A stretch of DNA of 64,000 bases, taken from NCBI GenBank assembly GCA_963742655.1, contig CAVUMM010000006.1:1-64000 (forward strand), read 5' to 3'. Below the pieces are notes generated by a model. The model ran no database searches. It was not told where the DNA came from and saw nothing but the letters and a program-made list of their open reading frames with translations. This DNA is from JAICLK01 sp963742655 (GTDB lineage Bacteria > Patescibacteriota > Saccharimonadia > Saccharimonadales > UBA4665). Below are positions 8,397-16,806 of the stretch, in pieces. The stretch's first letter is position 1, and every line of letters starts with the position of its first letter. The translations under genes were made by a program, and so were the position numbers.

Positions 8397-9520
8397 GCGC
8401 AGACGTTGTACTGGGCGTAAGTGATTTTGTCGCACTGGTTAATCAGACGTTAGAATTTGCGTACGGGTCGATTGTAATTGTGGGTGAGCTGGCGAATTTC
8501 CGGGTCTCTAAAAACAAGTGGGTGTATTTTGATTTGAAGGACGAGTTCGCTAGCGTGCGGTTTTTCGGCACTGTCTTCGCGCTGCCCGGGCCGCTGGATG
8601 ACGGTATGGTATTGGAAGTGCGCGGCAATCCGCGGCTGCATCCGCAATTTGGTTTTAGCGTGAACGTGCAATCGATTCGGCCGGTGGGCGAGGGCTCTAT
8701 CAAAAAGGCGGCGAACTTATTGGAAGCAAAGTTACACGCCGAAGGTTTGTTCGATGAAACACGCAAGCGTCCAATGCCGTATCCGCCGGCGACGATCGGG
8801 TTAATCACTTCAAAAGAATCGGCAGCGTATGCCGACTTTATCAAAATCTTGAACCATCGTTGGCGCGGGCTGGACATTCAGCTTGTCGACGTGCAAGTAC
8901 AGGGCGAAGCAGCACCTGGTCAGATAGTCGGTGCCATCGAACATTTCAACCAAATGGCCATGCAGCCTGACGTCCTGGTACTGATCCGCGGCGGCGGCAG
9001 TGCCGACGATTTGCAGGCGTTTAGTACCGAGCAAGTTACGCGCGCCGTGGCGTCTAGCCGAATTACTACGCTGGTAGCGATTGGCCACGAAATCGATGTG
9101 AGCCTGGCTGAATTGGCGGCAGACCAGCGGGCTAGCACGCCAAGCAATGCCGCCGAGCTGCTCGTACCGGATCGCCGCGAAGTACTCCGCCGCTTGCGCG
9201 AGCGTAGTAATGAACTAACGCTCGCTATCGAACAATATTTTGCCGAACGACGGGCGGCCCACCGAATGGCCGCAGCAACAGCCAGCCAAATAATCGAAAG
9301 CAGACTGGTGAAAGCAGCCCACGATCTATCCCAATCACGCCAGCTTATTGCCGCGCTCAGCCCGACAGCGCCGCTCCGGCGGGGCTATGCAATCATTCGC
9401 AATCAACAGGATGAAATCGTTCGCAGCGGCCGCCAGTTGCAAACCGGTGATATAGTAAAAATGCGGCTTAGTGACGCTACGGCTGCCGCACAGATTAATC
9501 AGGTAGACTTGGAAGGATAA
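8393..9520 (+). CDS. xseA: Exodeoxyribonuclease VII large subunit
   Basis: With XseB it forms the single-strand-specific exonuclease VII used in repair. An N-terminal OB-fold (about residues 10-100) binds ssDNA. The catalytic part includes GLITSKESAAYADFI, LIRGGGSADDLQAF and IGHEIDVSLAELAADQRASTPS motifs. At 375 aa it is slightly short because the C-terminal coiled coil is reduced. ATG overlaps the preceding stop, and xseB follows after 4 nt, so this is one operon. Confidence 0.95.
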   Translation: MSADVVLGVSDFVALVNQTLEFAYGSIVIVGELANFRVSKNKWVYFDLKDEFASVRFFGTVFALPGPLDDGMVLEVRGNPRLHPQFGFSVNVQSIRPVGEGSIKKAANLLEAKLHAEGLFDETRKRPMPYPPATIGLITSKESAAYADFIKILNHRWRGLDIQLVDVQVQGEAAPGQIVGAIEHFNQMAMQPDVLVLIRGGGSADDLQAFSTEQVTRAVASSRITTLVAIGHEIDVSLAELAADQRASTPSNAAELLVPDRREVLRRLRERSNELTLAIEQYFAERRAAHRMAAATASQIIESRLVKAAHDLSQSRQLIAALSPTAPLRRGYAIIRNQQDEIVRSGRQLQTGDIVKMRLSDATAAAQINQVDLEG

Positions 9521-9524
9521 TCTT

Positions 9525-9737
9525 ATGCCCAAAAAAGCAGCGCAAGCGCAATCGTACCAGGAACTCAGCCTTCGTCTCGACGGGCTGGTGGCTAAATTGC
9601 AGGATCCGGAAGTTCCGCTTGACGACGCGACGCGCTACTACGAGCAGGCAATGGAGCTTATCGCTAAACTTGAGCAACATGTAACTCTAGCAGAAAACCA
9701 GGTGCGCGAAATCCGAGCACGATTTAGCAAGGAGTAG
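9525..9737 (+). CDS. xseB: Exodeoxyribonuclease VII small subunit
   Basis: A 70-aa helical protein with the family pattern SYQELSLRLDGLVAKLQDPEVPLDDA followed by a YYEQAMELIAKLE helix, which wraps the XseA coiled coil. Its position right after xseA confirms the call. Confidence 0.93.
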   Translation: MPKKAAQAQSYQELSLRLDGLVAKLQDPEVPLDDATRYYEQAMELIAKLEQHVTLAENQVREIRARFSKE

Positions 9738-9739
9738 CG

Positions 9740-10240
9740 ATGGAATGGCTCACGTTGGCTATAGCCGCAATTGTCTTGTGCTTTGGTTTTGTAGTGTTAT
9801 TCGGGCCGCCGTATCTGCCGACGCTCGGGCCGCAAGCGCGTAAGGCTATGGATATGATAAATCTTCAGCCTGGCGAAACGCTGCTCGAGCTTGGCTGCGG
9901 TGATGGCAAAGTGCTCAAATTGGCCGCCGAAGACGGCCTGAATGCCGTGGGATTTGAACTCAACCCCATTCTGGTGCTGGTGGCGCGTCTTAGGACATGG
10001 AGTTACCGCAAACAAGTCAAGGTGGTGTGGGGTAATTTTTGGCGTAATGAAAAGTGGCCTGATGCTGATGGCATCTTCGTGTTCATGCTGCAAAAACAAA
10101 TGCAAAAATTGGATAATAAAATCATTGAATGGCATAAGGGCAAAAATAAGCCGGTGCGGCTTGTCAGCTTCGCGTTCACTATTCCCGGGAAAGAGCCGAT
10201 TGAAGCGACTAGTACGGTTTTTTTGTACGAGTACAAATGA
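9740..10240 (+). CDS. Membrane-anchored class I methyltransferase
   Basis: A hydrophobic anchor (residues 1-27) is followed by a compact SAM-binding domain with ELGCGDGKVLKLA (motif I) and VGFELNP (acidic loop). It resembles the small methyltransferases often annotated in Patescibacteria that act near the membrane; the substrate is unknown. It lies 2 nt after xseB, so it is probably transcribed with the exonuclease operon, though no functional link is evident. Motif IV is weak (DADGIFVFML). Confidence 0.75.
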   Translation: MEWLTLAIAAIVLCFGFVVLFGPPYLPTLGPQARKAMDMINLQPGETLLELGCGDGKVLKLAAEDGLNAVGFELNPILVLVARLRTWSYRKQVKVVWGNFWRNEKWPDADGIFVFMLQKQMQKLDNKIIEWHKGKNKPVRLVSFAFTIPGKEPIEATSTVFLYEYK

Positions 10241-10295
10241 TTAATCATTATTTTTGCTGGCAAAAGTAATACAAAACCACCAGACAAATCAATAC

Positions 10296-10319
10296 GTTAC
10301 TTTTTCCGTAAAAAGTAAC
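10296..10319. repeat. Perfect hairpin, copy 2 of the dispersed pair
   Basis: GTTACTTTTT-ccgt-AAAAAGTAAC, a 10-bp stem. It is identical to 5519-5541 except for the loop (CCAT there, CCGT here) and one added outer base pair. Confidence 0.65.
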
Positions 10320-10351
10320 CAAAAAGCCCCAGACAATCCAGAAACACTACT

Positions 10352-10472
10352 CGGAACGCACTGGCTAAACCTGCGCGTCAACAACTCCCGTTGGTCGGAC
10401 TCATTTCTCTGTCTTTAAATGAGGAAATGAGCCACAGTTGCCGCTTTATTCAGTTTTAACCAGTGCGTTCCG
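10352..10472. repeat. Long nested inverted repeat
   Basis: The outer arms CGGAACGCACTGGCTAAAC (10352-10370) and GTTTTAACCAGTGCGTTCCG (10453-10472) pair over about 19 bp with one flaw. Inside, CTCATTTC and GAAATGAG, flanked by CAACT and AGTTG, form a second hairpin. This could be a structured RNA or a non-autonomous palindromic element. Confidence 0.6.
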
Positions 10473-10876
10473 AATCGGTTTCTTCCAAGTCTGGCATACA
10501 AGCAGATGCACGCCCTTAGGCGTGCTTATTATATATTGCGTAAGCTTCTGCTTGTTTCGGGCATCGGCTTTGCCCGGAGAGTCGTAAGTGTTTTTGGAGC
10601 GGGCTTGCCCGGCTTCCGTTGCCGGAGGCCGGGCTTGGCTTGCTGCAGTTGTTTGAGAGAATAAGGTTGCCAGTGGCAAACTTATGAACGAGTTCTGCAG
10701 CAAAACACGTATAGTATCGGATTCTCCTCGCGGCAAAACGCAGCCCTTGATTTTTTGGTTCTTTTGCATCAAGGCAAAAGAATGTATATGTTTATTGGAA
10801 AAAATATTGAAGATTGTTCGAGGCTTGGCCGAAATAAGAAGGGACGACTTGCCAAAAGCACCATTTCTCCGGTACC

Positions 10877-11551
10877 ATGAGCAATATGAAAAACGTTGGC
10901 ATGCGCGGCGAAATAAACGTGCTGCTCATTCCGCTGATCGTTGTCGTTCTACTATTATTCGGTGCGCTAGGTTTCGGATTTTGGGCGTTCAGCGGCATGC
11001 AGGATTACAAAAATAACACCGATGCCAAAATCGCAGCGGCCGTACAAGTCGCCAACCAGCAGCTAACCGACAAGCTCAATACTCAATTTGCCGAAGCGAA
11101 AAAAAATCCGCTCAGTACTTACAGCGGGCCCGAAGCATTCGGCAGCTTAGTGGTGAAATATCCGCGGACATGGAGCGCCTATGTCGCCGAAAACGATCAA
11201 GATTCGACACCGATCGACGGCTTCTTTTACCCTGGGGCAGTGCCTGATGTGATGAATCTTGCCAACTCGTTCGCGTTGCGAGTGCAGGTGACTACGCAAA
11301 GTCCAAGCGAAGTTCTGCAGCAATACCAATCGCAGGTGCAGGACGGAACGGTAACGGTCAAACCGTATGCCTTGCCTAAAGAGCCGAAGGTGATCGGAAA
11401 CTATCTAACAGGTCAAATCCAGGATCAAAAGCGGGGCCAAATGGTGATTTTGCCGCTCCGCAGCCAAACTCTGATGATTTGGACCGAATCAAACCAGTTT
11501 GAAAAAGATTTCAATAACATAATTCTGAAAAACTTTTCTTTCTCGCCGTAA
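10877..11551 (+). CDS. Hypothetical single-pass membrane protein
   Basis: 224 aa, function not recognised. A short cytosolic N-terminus is followed by one strong membrane helix (about residues 14-38), a heptad-like stretch (40-75) and an extracytoplasmic globular domain. That domain begins YSGPEAFGSLVVKYPRTW, a pattern seen in PsbP-like or lipoprotein-type domains. The topology suggests a surface-exposed anchored protein. The start is the ATG at 10877; internal ATGs at codons 4 and 9 are alternatives. Confidence 0.7.
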   Translation: MSNMKNVGMRGEINVLLIPLIVVVLLLFGALGFGFWAFSGMQDYKNNTDAKIAAAVQVANQQLTDKLNTQFAEAKKNPLSTYSGPEAFGSLVVKYPRTWSAYVAENDQDSTPIDGFFYPGAVPDVMNLANSFALRVQVTTQSPSEVLQQYQSQVQDGTVTVKPYALPKEPKVIGNYLTGQIQDQKRGQMVILPLRSQTLMIWTESNQFEKDFNNIILKNFSFSP

Positions 11552-11632
11552 ATTCTAGGCCTGTATTCAGTCATAACGTCCGGTTTGCCCCAAATGGTAT
11601 ACTAAGAGGCAGGTTAAAGCGAGGGTTGATAC

Positions 11633-12367
11633 GTGCGCATGCAATCGTTGGGTTTCCCGAACGCAGCCGGAATGTCGGAACAGCTATTTTTATCACTTGC
11701 CGAAGGTTTGAAGCTGCCATTGCAACAAATCGCGCGCCAAGCCGAGCTCGGGCTTTTGTTACAGCGCAAAGCCCAGGCGGATTTTCTGCAAATTCAGACC
11801 AGCGCGGACGCCACGCTCCAACTTCTTGATAATTACTTACTCGGGCTGAGATTGAGCATGGAACCCGAAGAACAACTGACAATCGAGCAAGTATGCGTGC
11901 CCGCGGTATTGTACGAGGCGCGGCAACAACTCGCGCGGTCTGCCGAAAAATATGGCGTGGAACTTGAACTGCACGTGCAAGGCAAGTACGAGCCGGTCAT
12001 GGCGCACCGCCAAGCATTGCAGGCCGCTCTGGTAAGTTTGGGCCATTCATTGATTGAAGCCGTACCGGCTATGGGCGCCCGGCAGCTAAAATTGCAATTG
12101 GCCGTGCATCGCACCAAATACGGCATCGTAGCCGGAATGTATTGTGATGTCGAAGAGTTGACGCCGCAAGTCCTGCGCCAGGCCCACGAGTTGTACGGCC
12201 ATGCACGGCAGCCGTTGGTCAGCGTCAGCCCGGGCAGCGGTGCGGGCGTGTTCGTAGCGAATGCAATTTTGCGGGCGATGTCATCGCGTCTGCGTGTAGG
12301 GCGCTTTCAGAAACAACCCGGTTTTGCGGTTACGCTCGCGCCGAGTAGCCAGATGCAATTGGTATAA
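11633..12367 (+). CDS. Degenerate histidine-kinase-like protein
   Basis: The 244-aa protein keeps the shape of a HisKA-HATPase pair. At residues 21-31, SLAEGLKLPLQ aligns with the kinase box S-H-E-L-R-T-P-L, but the phospho-acceptor His is Glu24. The ATPase half has a recognisable C-terminal glycine segment (PGSGAGVFVANAIL) but no proper N box or G1 box. It is therefore unlikely to autophosphorylate and may be a scaffold or small-molecule sensor. It starts at GTG 11633 with GAGGG upstream and is followed 2 nt later by an equally degenerate receiver. No sensor or membrane region is present. Confidence 0.6.
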   Translation: MRMQSLGFPNAAGMSEQLFLSLAEGLKLPLQQIARQAELGLLLQRKAQADFLQIQTSADATLQLLDNYLLGLRLSMEPEEQLTIEQVCVPAVLYEARQQLARSAEKYGVELELHVQGKYEPVMAHRQALQAALVSLGHSLIEAVPAMGARQLKLQLAVHRTKYGIVAGMYCDVEELTPQVLRQAHELYGHARQPLVSVSPGSGAGVFVANAILRAMSSRLRVGRFQKQPGFAVTLAPSSQMQLV

Positions 12368-12369
12368 CT

Positions 12370-12753
12370 ATGGCGCAGATATTACTAGTGGAACCCGACG
12401 CAATTTTGGCCAGGACGTATATGCTCATGCTTGAGCAGGCCGGGCATATAGTGAGCATCGCAACAGGCGCGCAGGTAGCGATTGATGCCGCCGATGCACA
12501 GATGCCCGACGTTGTGCTACTCGAACTCCAGCTCGTTGCGCATAGCGGCATTGAATTTTTATATGAATTCCGTTCGTATGCAGAATGGCAGATGGTGCCG
12601 GTAATTGTTTTGAGCCACGTTCCGCCGACTGAATTCAGGCAAAGTGCAGAAGTACTCAAGCAGCAGCTTGGTGTCCAAGGATATTTTTATAAGCCGCAGA
12701 CCAGTCTGAAAAAATTACTGCAGATAGTTGAAACTGCAGTCGTGCATGCATGA
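12370..12753 (+). CDS. Degenerate receiver domain with Glu at the phospho-acceptor site
   Basis: 127 aa, CheY-like fold throughout. The expected phospho-Asp in the LLD motif is Glu52 (VVLLELQL), the acidic pair is EPD, the Thr/Ser position is LSH, and the switch Lys is kept in YKPQ. Glutamate at this site often mimics the phosphorylated state, so the domain may be locked on. It starts 2 nt after the degenerate kinase, and the two are clearly co-transcribed and probably interact. Downstream recO starts about 100 nt later. Confidence 0.7.
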   Translation: MAQILLVEPDAILARTYMLMLEQAGHIVSIATGAQVAIDAADAQMPDVVLLELQLVAHSGIEFLYEFRSYAEWQMVPVIVLSHVPPTEFRQSAEVLKQQLGVQGYFYKPQTSLKKLLQIVETAVVHA

Positions 12754-12854
12754 ATCCTAGCGGGCCTTATTTAATAATCGCAGAAAAATGTCGGCCAGGA
12801 TGGAGATTGTATGTTCAATAACTATCACGGATTTTTCTGGGAAACTTTAACGGC

Positions 12855-13538
12855 ATGAAGCAGATCGTCACCACAGCCATCGTGCTTGGCCGGACTAATT
12901 ACGGCGAGGCTGATCGTATCATAACACTGCTCACGCCCGATCACGGCAAGCTGCGCCTGATGGCCAAAGGGGTGCGGCGGATCAGGTCTAAGCTGGCCGG
13001 CGGCATAGAATTATTCAGCGTAAGCGACATCACATTTATTCGCGGACGCGGCGAAATCGGCACGCTCGTGTCGGCACGCCTGCGTCAACACTATGCTCAT
13101 ATTGTAGGCGATATCGACCGCACCATGCTTGGCTACGAACTCATCAAGCAGCTTGGGCGTGGAACCGAAGATGAACCGGGGGTTGAATATTTTGATCTGC
13201 TCGTCCAGGCTTTTGAGGCGCTCGATGATGTTAGCATCGATGTGAATTTGATCAAGCTTTGGTTTGCCATGCAACTGCTGCGATTGGACGGCCACACGCC
13301 AAATTTGCAAAGCGACGTTTCGGGCATCAAACTGAGCGCCGACCTAACCTACAATTTCGATTACGACCGGATGACTTTTGTAGCCGCGGCTGACGGTACA
13401 TTCAGCGCCGATACCATTAAATTCCTGCGCCTCGGCTTTTCAGGTAATTCACCCAAAATTTTGCAGAAGGTGCGGGGAAGTGCGGGACTCGTCACGGACA
13501 GCAACCAGCTCGTGCGAATGATAAGCGAGTGGAACTAG
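12855..13538 (+). CDS. recO: DNA repair protein RecO
   Basis: Mediates RecA loading in the RecFOR pathway. The N-terminal OB-fold starts VTTAIVLGRTNYGEADRIITLLTP, with GKLRLMAKGVRRIRSKLAGGIELF following. The C-terminal helical domain is present but has none of the CxxC zinc-binding pairs found in many RecO proteins. 227 aa is within the family range. The nearest annotated plus-strand gene downstream is glyS, but a minus-strand gene separates them. Confidence 0.92.
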   Translation: MKQIVTTAIVLGRTNYGEADRIITLLTPDHGKLRLMAKGVRRIRSKLAGGIELFSVSDITFIRGRGEIGTLVSARLRQHYAHIVGDIDRTMLGYELIKQLGRGTEDEPGVEYFDLLVQAFEALDDVSIDVNLIKLWFAMQLLRLDGHTPNLQSDVSGIKLSADLTYNFDYDRMTFVAAADGTFSADTIKFLRLGFSGNSPKILQKVRGSAGLVTDSNQLVRMISEWN

Positions 13539-13558
13539 ACTTACCGGAGAAATTTTAG

Positions 13559-14182
13559 CTAAATTATGCCTGTTGCCGCGCCACTGGCCAGCGGTGCTGC
13601 AGGTTCAACCACCACTGCTTGACTGACTGTCCCACCGTCGCGCTGCAGCGCATGTTCGGCGGATTGGAGGTAGGGGGCATTCAATTGTACGGCTTGTCGG
13701 AGTACTTCATCACGCTTAAGCAATGCCGGCATAGCACCGTCGGCTCGCTGCCAACCGCTATTCGCAGCACTCAAGAATCCGTAAGCGGACACGACGTCGC
13801 CCGCCGCCATGGCAACGGCACCGGCAACGTGGGCGGTTAGGGCTATATACTCAGCGCGTTCACCAGACCTGATATGTTGCAACGAATTGTGGCCCAATGC
13901 AGGCCGGCCGGCACCCGCCCAATACATCGCATCTGCGCGCACCGCGCCATTGAATATTTCGGGTCGGTATCGAGCGTCCGGATGTCGGCCGGCTTCTTGC
14001 AGCACTTGAGCGCCGGCTGCCACATTGCCGAGATGTACCTGAGTTAGGCCAAGCCGGACGAGTGGCGGCAATTCACCGGAATCCGCCGCGAACGACCACG
14101 CCAGCTCGTGCGCTATTAATGTTTGTCGTGTCTGTGGGTCAAGCGGGCCCACATCTCCATATCCAAATCCATGTCCTGTCAT
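13559..14182 (-). CDS. Hypothetical alpha-helical repeat protein
   Basis: 207 aa, not recognised. The Ala/Leu-rich helical pattern (LVRLGLTQVHLGNVAAGAQV, then AEYIALTAHVAGAVAMAAG) looks like TPR-type helical hairpins, which would make it a protein-interaction module. There is no signal peptide or membrane segment. It has its own strong promoter (14191-14218) placed so that the message would be leaderless. It converges on recO. Confidence 0.65.
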   Translation of the reverse strand: MTGHGFGYGDVGPLDPQTRQTLIAHELAWSFAADSGELPPLVRLGLTQVHLGNVAAGAQVLQEAGRHPDARYRPEIFNGAVRADAMYWAGAGRPALGHNSLQHIRSGERAEYIALTAHVAGAVAMAAGDVVSAYGFLSAANSGWQRADGAMPALLKRDEVLRQAVQLNAPYLQSAEHALQRDGGTVSQAVVVEPAAPLASGAATGII

Positions 14183-14190
14183 AGCGAACC

Positions 14191-14218
14191 ATTTTAGGAG
14201 TTAATTCGCAGCTGTCAA
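14191..14218 (-). promoter_or_regulatory. Sigma70-type promoter, leaderless
   Basis: On the minus strand TTGACA, a 16-nt spacer, TAAAAT, then 8 nt to the ATG at 14182. A near-consensus promoter whose predicted start falls on the start codon. Confidence 0.75.
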
Positions 14219-14269
14219 TGCTTAGCTGCTTTTTAGTCGTTGTACTTTTTTCAAACAGGGACAATAGCG

Positions 14270-14275
14270 TATAAT
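14270..14275 (+). promoter_or_regulatory. -10 box for the glyS leader
   Basis: TATAAT, 8 nt before the ATG of the 21-codon leader ORF. No good -35 box is visible. Confidence 0.45.
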
Positions 14276-14283
14276 GCAGGCAG

Positions 14284-14349
14284 ATGATTTTACCTAAAGT
14301 TGCGATTGGTTGCGGATCGGTGCGGGGCATTGGCGTTAGCCTACGTTAA
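14284..14349 (+). CDS. Glycine-rich leader peptide upstream of glyS
   Basis: A 21-aa ORF, MILPKVAIGCGSVRGIGVSLR, with four Gly codons (GGT, GGA, GGC, GGC) in an 11-codon stretch. A TATAAT box 8 nt upstream would give a leaderless message, so the peptide would be translated first on any glyS transcript. A Gly-rich leader before the glycyl-tRNA synthetase gene invites an attenuation model in which slow glycine decoding changes expression. No intrinsic terminator is obvious in the 54 nt before glyS, so this is only a suggestion. Confidence 0.35.
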   Translation: MILPKVAIGCGSVRGIGVSLR

Positions 14350-14403
14350 ATTTTCCTCGAATATTTCGTAACAATCAGTAACATTTGAAAGGTAGTTTTG
14401 AAA

Positions 14404-15780
14404 ATGAGCGATGTGAGTTTGGAAGAAATTGTCAGTTTATGTAAACGCCGCGGCTTCATATATCAGGGCAGCGAAATCTACGGCGGTCTGGCCGGCACAT
14501 GGGACTACGGCCCGCTGGGCGCGCAGCTGAAGCGTAATATCGAAAACGAATGGCTGAAATTTTTCGTCGATAAACGGGACGATATGTATCTGGTGGATTC
14601 CGCAATTCTGATGAACCCGAAAGTCTGGCAGGCCAGCGGACACACCGAGACATTCCATGATCCATTGATAGAAGATGTTAAAACCAAAAAGCGGTTCCGT
14701 TTGGATCATTTGCTCGAAGAAAACAGTGTAGAAAACGTCGATACATTGAGCCTGGAACAGATGGTTCAGGCGGTCAAAGACAAAGGCATAAAAAGCCCGG
14801 ACGGCAACGAACTAGGGTCGCCAGCGTTATTTAACATGATGTTTAAAACGCATGTCGGGCCGGTCGAAGACGATGAGTCTATTTCGTATTTACGGCCGGA
14901 AACCGCCCAGGGTATGTTCGTGAATTTCAAAAACATCATCGACAGCTTTTATCCTGATATACCATTCGGTATCGCGCAGGTCGGCAAATCGTTCCGAAAT
15001 GAAATCAGCCCCGGTAATTTTATTTTCCGCCTGCGGGAGCTTGAAATAATGGAGTTCGAATATTTTATCCGGCCTGAGGATTGGGAAAAATATTTTGAAA
15101 AATGGCGCAAAGTCCAATTGGCTTGGTTCGAGTCGTTAGGGCTGGACAAAGACAAGATCAAAGAACACGAAGTGCCGCCCGAAGACCGCGCCCACTACAG
15201 CAAGCGCACGGTTGATTGCTACTACGATTTTCCGTCGCTTGGATTTCAGGAACTTACCGGGCTGGCATACCGCACCGACTTCGACCTGAAAAACCACCAG
15301 GAAAAATCCGGCCGCAACCTGGAATACCGGCCAAAAGACGGCGGCGAACCATTCATTCCGCATGTAATAGAACCGACGTTCGGTTTGGACCGTCACATCA
15401 TGGCAGTAATTTCGAACGCGTTTACTGTCGATGAAGTTAACGGCGAAAAGCGCACGTTCCTGAAATTTCCGGCACACTTGGCCCCGGTAAAAGCCGCGGT
15501 ATTCCCGCTGCTGAAAAACAAGCCGGAGCTGGTGAGCAAGGCCAGGGAAGTGTACGTCATGCTCAAGAAAGAGCTGGGCGCAGTAATGTGGGACGACAAC
15601 GGTAATATCGGCAAACGCTACCGCCGGCAGGACGAAATCGGCACGCCGTACTGCGTGACAATCGACTTCCAGACTCTAGACGACAACACCGTAACCGTCC
15701 GTGACCGCGACACCACCGACCAGACTCGTGTGAAGATCGAAGATTTGAAAACTCAAACCGGACAGCTCGAATTGAAATAA
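14404..15780 (+). CDS. glyS: Glycyl-tRNA synthetase, dimeric class II type
   Basis: Charges tRNA-Gly. The class II core is complete: the N-terminal motif around GFIYQGSEIYGGLAGTWDYGP, motif 2 region RNEISPGNFIFRLRELE, and motif 3 VIEPTFGLDRHIMAV, then an anticodon-binding domain near residue 360-458. This is the single-chain (bacterial alpha2/eukaryote-like) form, not the alpha2beta2 GlyQS. Start choice is ambiguous: AAAGG at 14388-14392 is 5 nt from a TTG at 14398 and 11 nt from the ATG at 14404. The next gene starts 6 nt after the stop. Confidence 0.95.
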   Translation: MSDVSLEEIVSLCKRRGFIYQGSEIYGGLAGTWDYGPLGAQLKRNIENEWLKFFVDKRDDMYLVDSAILMNPKVWQASGHTETFHDPLIEDVKTKKRFRLDHLLEENSVENVDTLSLEQMVQAVKDKGIKSPDGNELGSPALFNMMFKTHVGPVEDDESISYLRPETAQGMFVNFKNIIDSFYPDIPFGIAQVGKSFRNEISPGNFIFRLRELEIMEFEYFIRPEDWEKYFEKWRKVQLAWFESLGLDKDKIKEHEVPPEDRAHYSKRTVDCYYDFPSLGFQELTGLAYRTDFDLKNHQEKSGRNLEYRPKDGGEPFIPHVIEPTFGLDRHIMAVISNAFTVDEVNGEKRTFLKFPAHLAPVKAAVFPLLKNKPELVSKAREVYVMLKKELGAVMWDDNGNIGKRYRRQDEIGTPYCVTIDFQTLDDNTVTVRDRDTTDQTRVKIEDLKTQTGQLELK

Positions 15781-15786
15781 AAAGCT

Positions 15787-16407
15787 ATGCCGCAACTACT
15801 CGAGGTCAGCGAAGTTATCGGACCTGACCGAACGGTGGAATGGGCACAGTGGTACGAGGTGCATCGTGACGAAATTCCGCCCCCGGAATTGCTGGCGGCC
15901 CATTCAGAAGTTTTGCACCAGCCGGACAGAAAAATGCAATACGCCTGGCTGCTTGACGACCTGCATTCGAACGCGCCACCGGCGATTGAAGCTGTCACCA
16001 CTTGGATGTTGCGGCACGAAGTGATGATTTCCAAGCGCTATGGAATTGACGACGAGGAAGACAGCGCAGCCTATGTGGCGCACGGCATGCACTTTGATCC
16101 AGACGAGTATTTCAGACTCGGGGGCATCAATATAGTGGAATTGGTGACGCTCGGCGGCTACGCGGTGCTGCTGGCAAAGCGGACAGAGCAGGCTAAACCG
16201 CTGGCTGTCGCGCTGCGGCCGAACACCAGGGTTACTTTGTTGGAAAACGTGCTCCACGCCGTCAGCCGTCCGCTCAGCCTCGAAGCGCTTGAACATTTCT
16301 TTGCCACGCGCGTGCTGGACGAAACGATGGGCGCGCGCGAATCACGTACTTTCCTGTTCGGTGCCCGCAATAAATACATCGCCGACGCTCAGCTGGCAAA
16401 CCTCTAA
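15787..16407 (+). CDS. Hypothetical protein, co-transcribed with glyS
   Basis: 206 aa, not recognised. Soluble, acidic and mostly helical, rich in His/Glu/Trp near the N-terminus (WAQWYEVHRDEIPP). It has no signal peptide, membrane helix or known motif. It starts 6 nt after glyS, so the two share a transcript. It is one of several lineage-specific proteins in the 15.8-26.2 kb block. Confidence 0.6.
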   Translation: MPQLLEVSEVIGPDRTVEWAQWYEVHRDEIPPPELLAAHSEVLHQPDRKMQYAWLLDDLHSNAPPAIEAVTTWMLRHEVMISKRYGIDDEEDSAAYVAHGMHFDPDEYFRLGGINIVELVTLGGYAVLLAKRTEQAKPLAVALRPNTRVTLLENVLHAVSRPLSLEALEHFFATRVLDETMGARESRTFLFGARNKYIADAQLANL

Positions 16408-16468
16408 ATGCTCCAGGGATTACAAGGTAGCCAATCAATACAAAACATGGTAAGGTAGCTGAATTATT

Positions 16469-16792
16469 ATGGGATCACCCGAGCCACCCCGACAAGGACT
16501 TTATTTTCCGGACCGCGGCGCCATAGAACTGGCGTGGAAGGCAGTGCATATTACCGGTGATGCGCCGCTCGCCACGCCGTTTCTCAACATGTGGATCGAC
16601 GCGCTGCCACCAAGGAACGCCGCGTATTCGCCCACGGTAAGCGCCTGGATGGAAGGCGAGCATGCGCTGGCTGTAAGGGACGAGATAGTGGCCAGCCTAG
16701 GCTTCGTTGCCACGCACCTGACCGACAAGCCAGAAATGGCCGCCGCCGCCAAAATATTGCAAGAAATGATGCTGCAACCAGACAAGCAATAA
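16469..16792 (+). CDS. Hypothetical small protein
   Basis: 107 aa, not recognised. A proline-rich start (GSPEPPRQGLYFPDRG) is followed by three predicted helices. It is soluble, with no cysteine or obvious catalytic motif. It follows the previous hypothetical gene by 61 nt on the same strand and is probably part of the same accessory cluster. Confidence 0.5.
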   Translation: MGSPEPPRQGLYFPDRGAIELAWKAVHITGDAPLATPFLNMWIDALPPRNAAYSPTVSAWMEGEHALAVRDEIVASLGFVATHLTDKPEMAAAAKILQEMMLQPDKQ

Positions 16793-16806
16793 CTCCAGAT
16801 TCTTGA

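Larger units (their letters stand above)
10241..10876. other. Gene-free, hairpin-rich intergenic region
   Basis: No convincing ORF on either strand across 636 nt. It contains the GTTACTTTTT hairpin (10296-10319), a 120-nt nested inverted repeat (10352-10472), GCACGCC-ctta-GGCGTGC (about 10511-10528) within arms CAAGCAGA/TCTGCTTG, GC-rich near-palindromes around 10570-10640, and TTCTTTTGC-atcaag-GCAAAAGAA (10759-10782). The density of structures suggests a structured RNA or an accumulation of mobile palindromic repeats. I cannot assign it to a known family. Confidence 0.5.

Noticed and set aside
15904..16296. Minus-strand ORF of 130 aa
   Set aside because: Antisense to the hypothetical gene at 15787, which is directly downstream of glyS and better supported.
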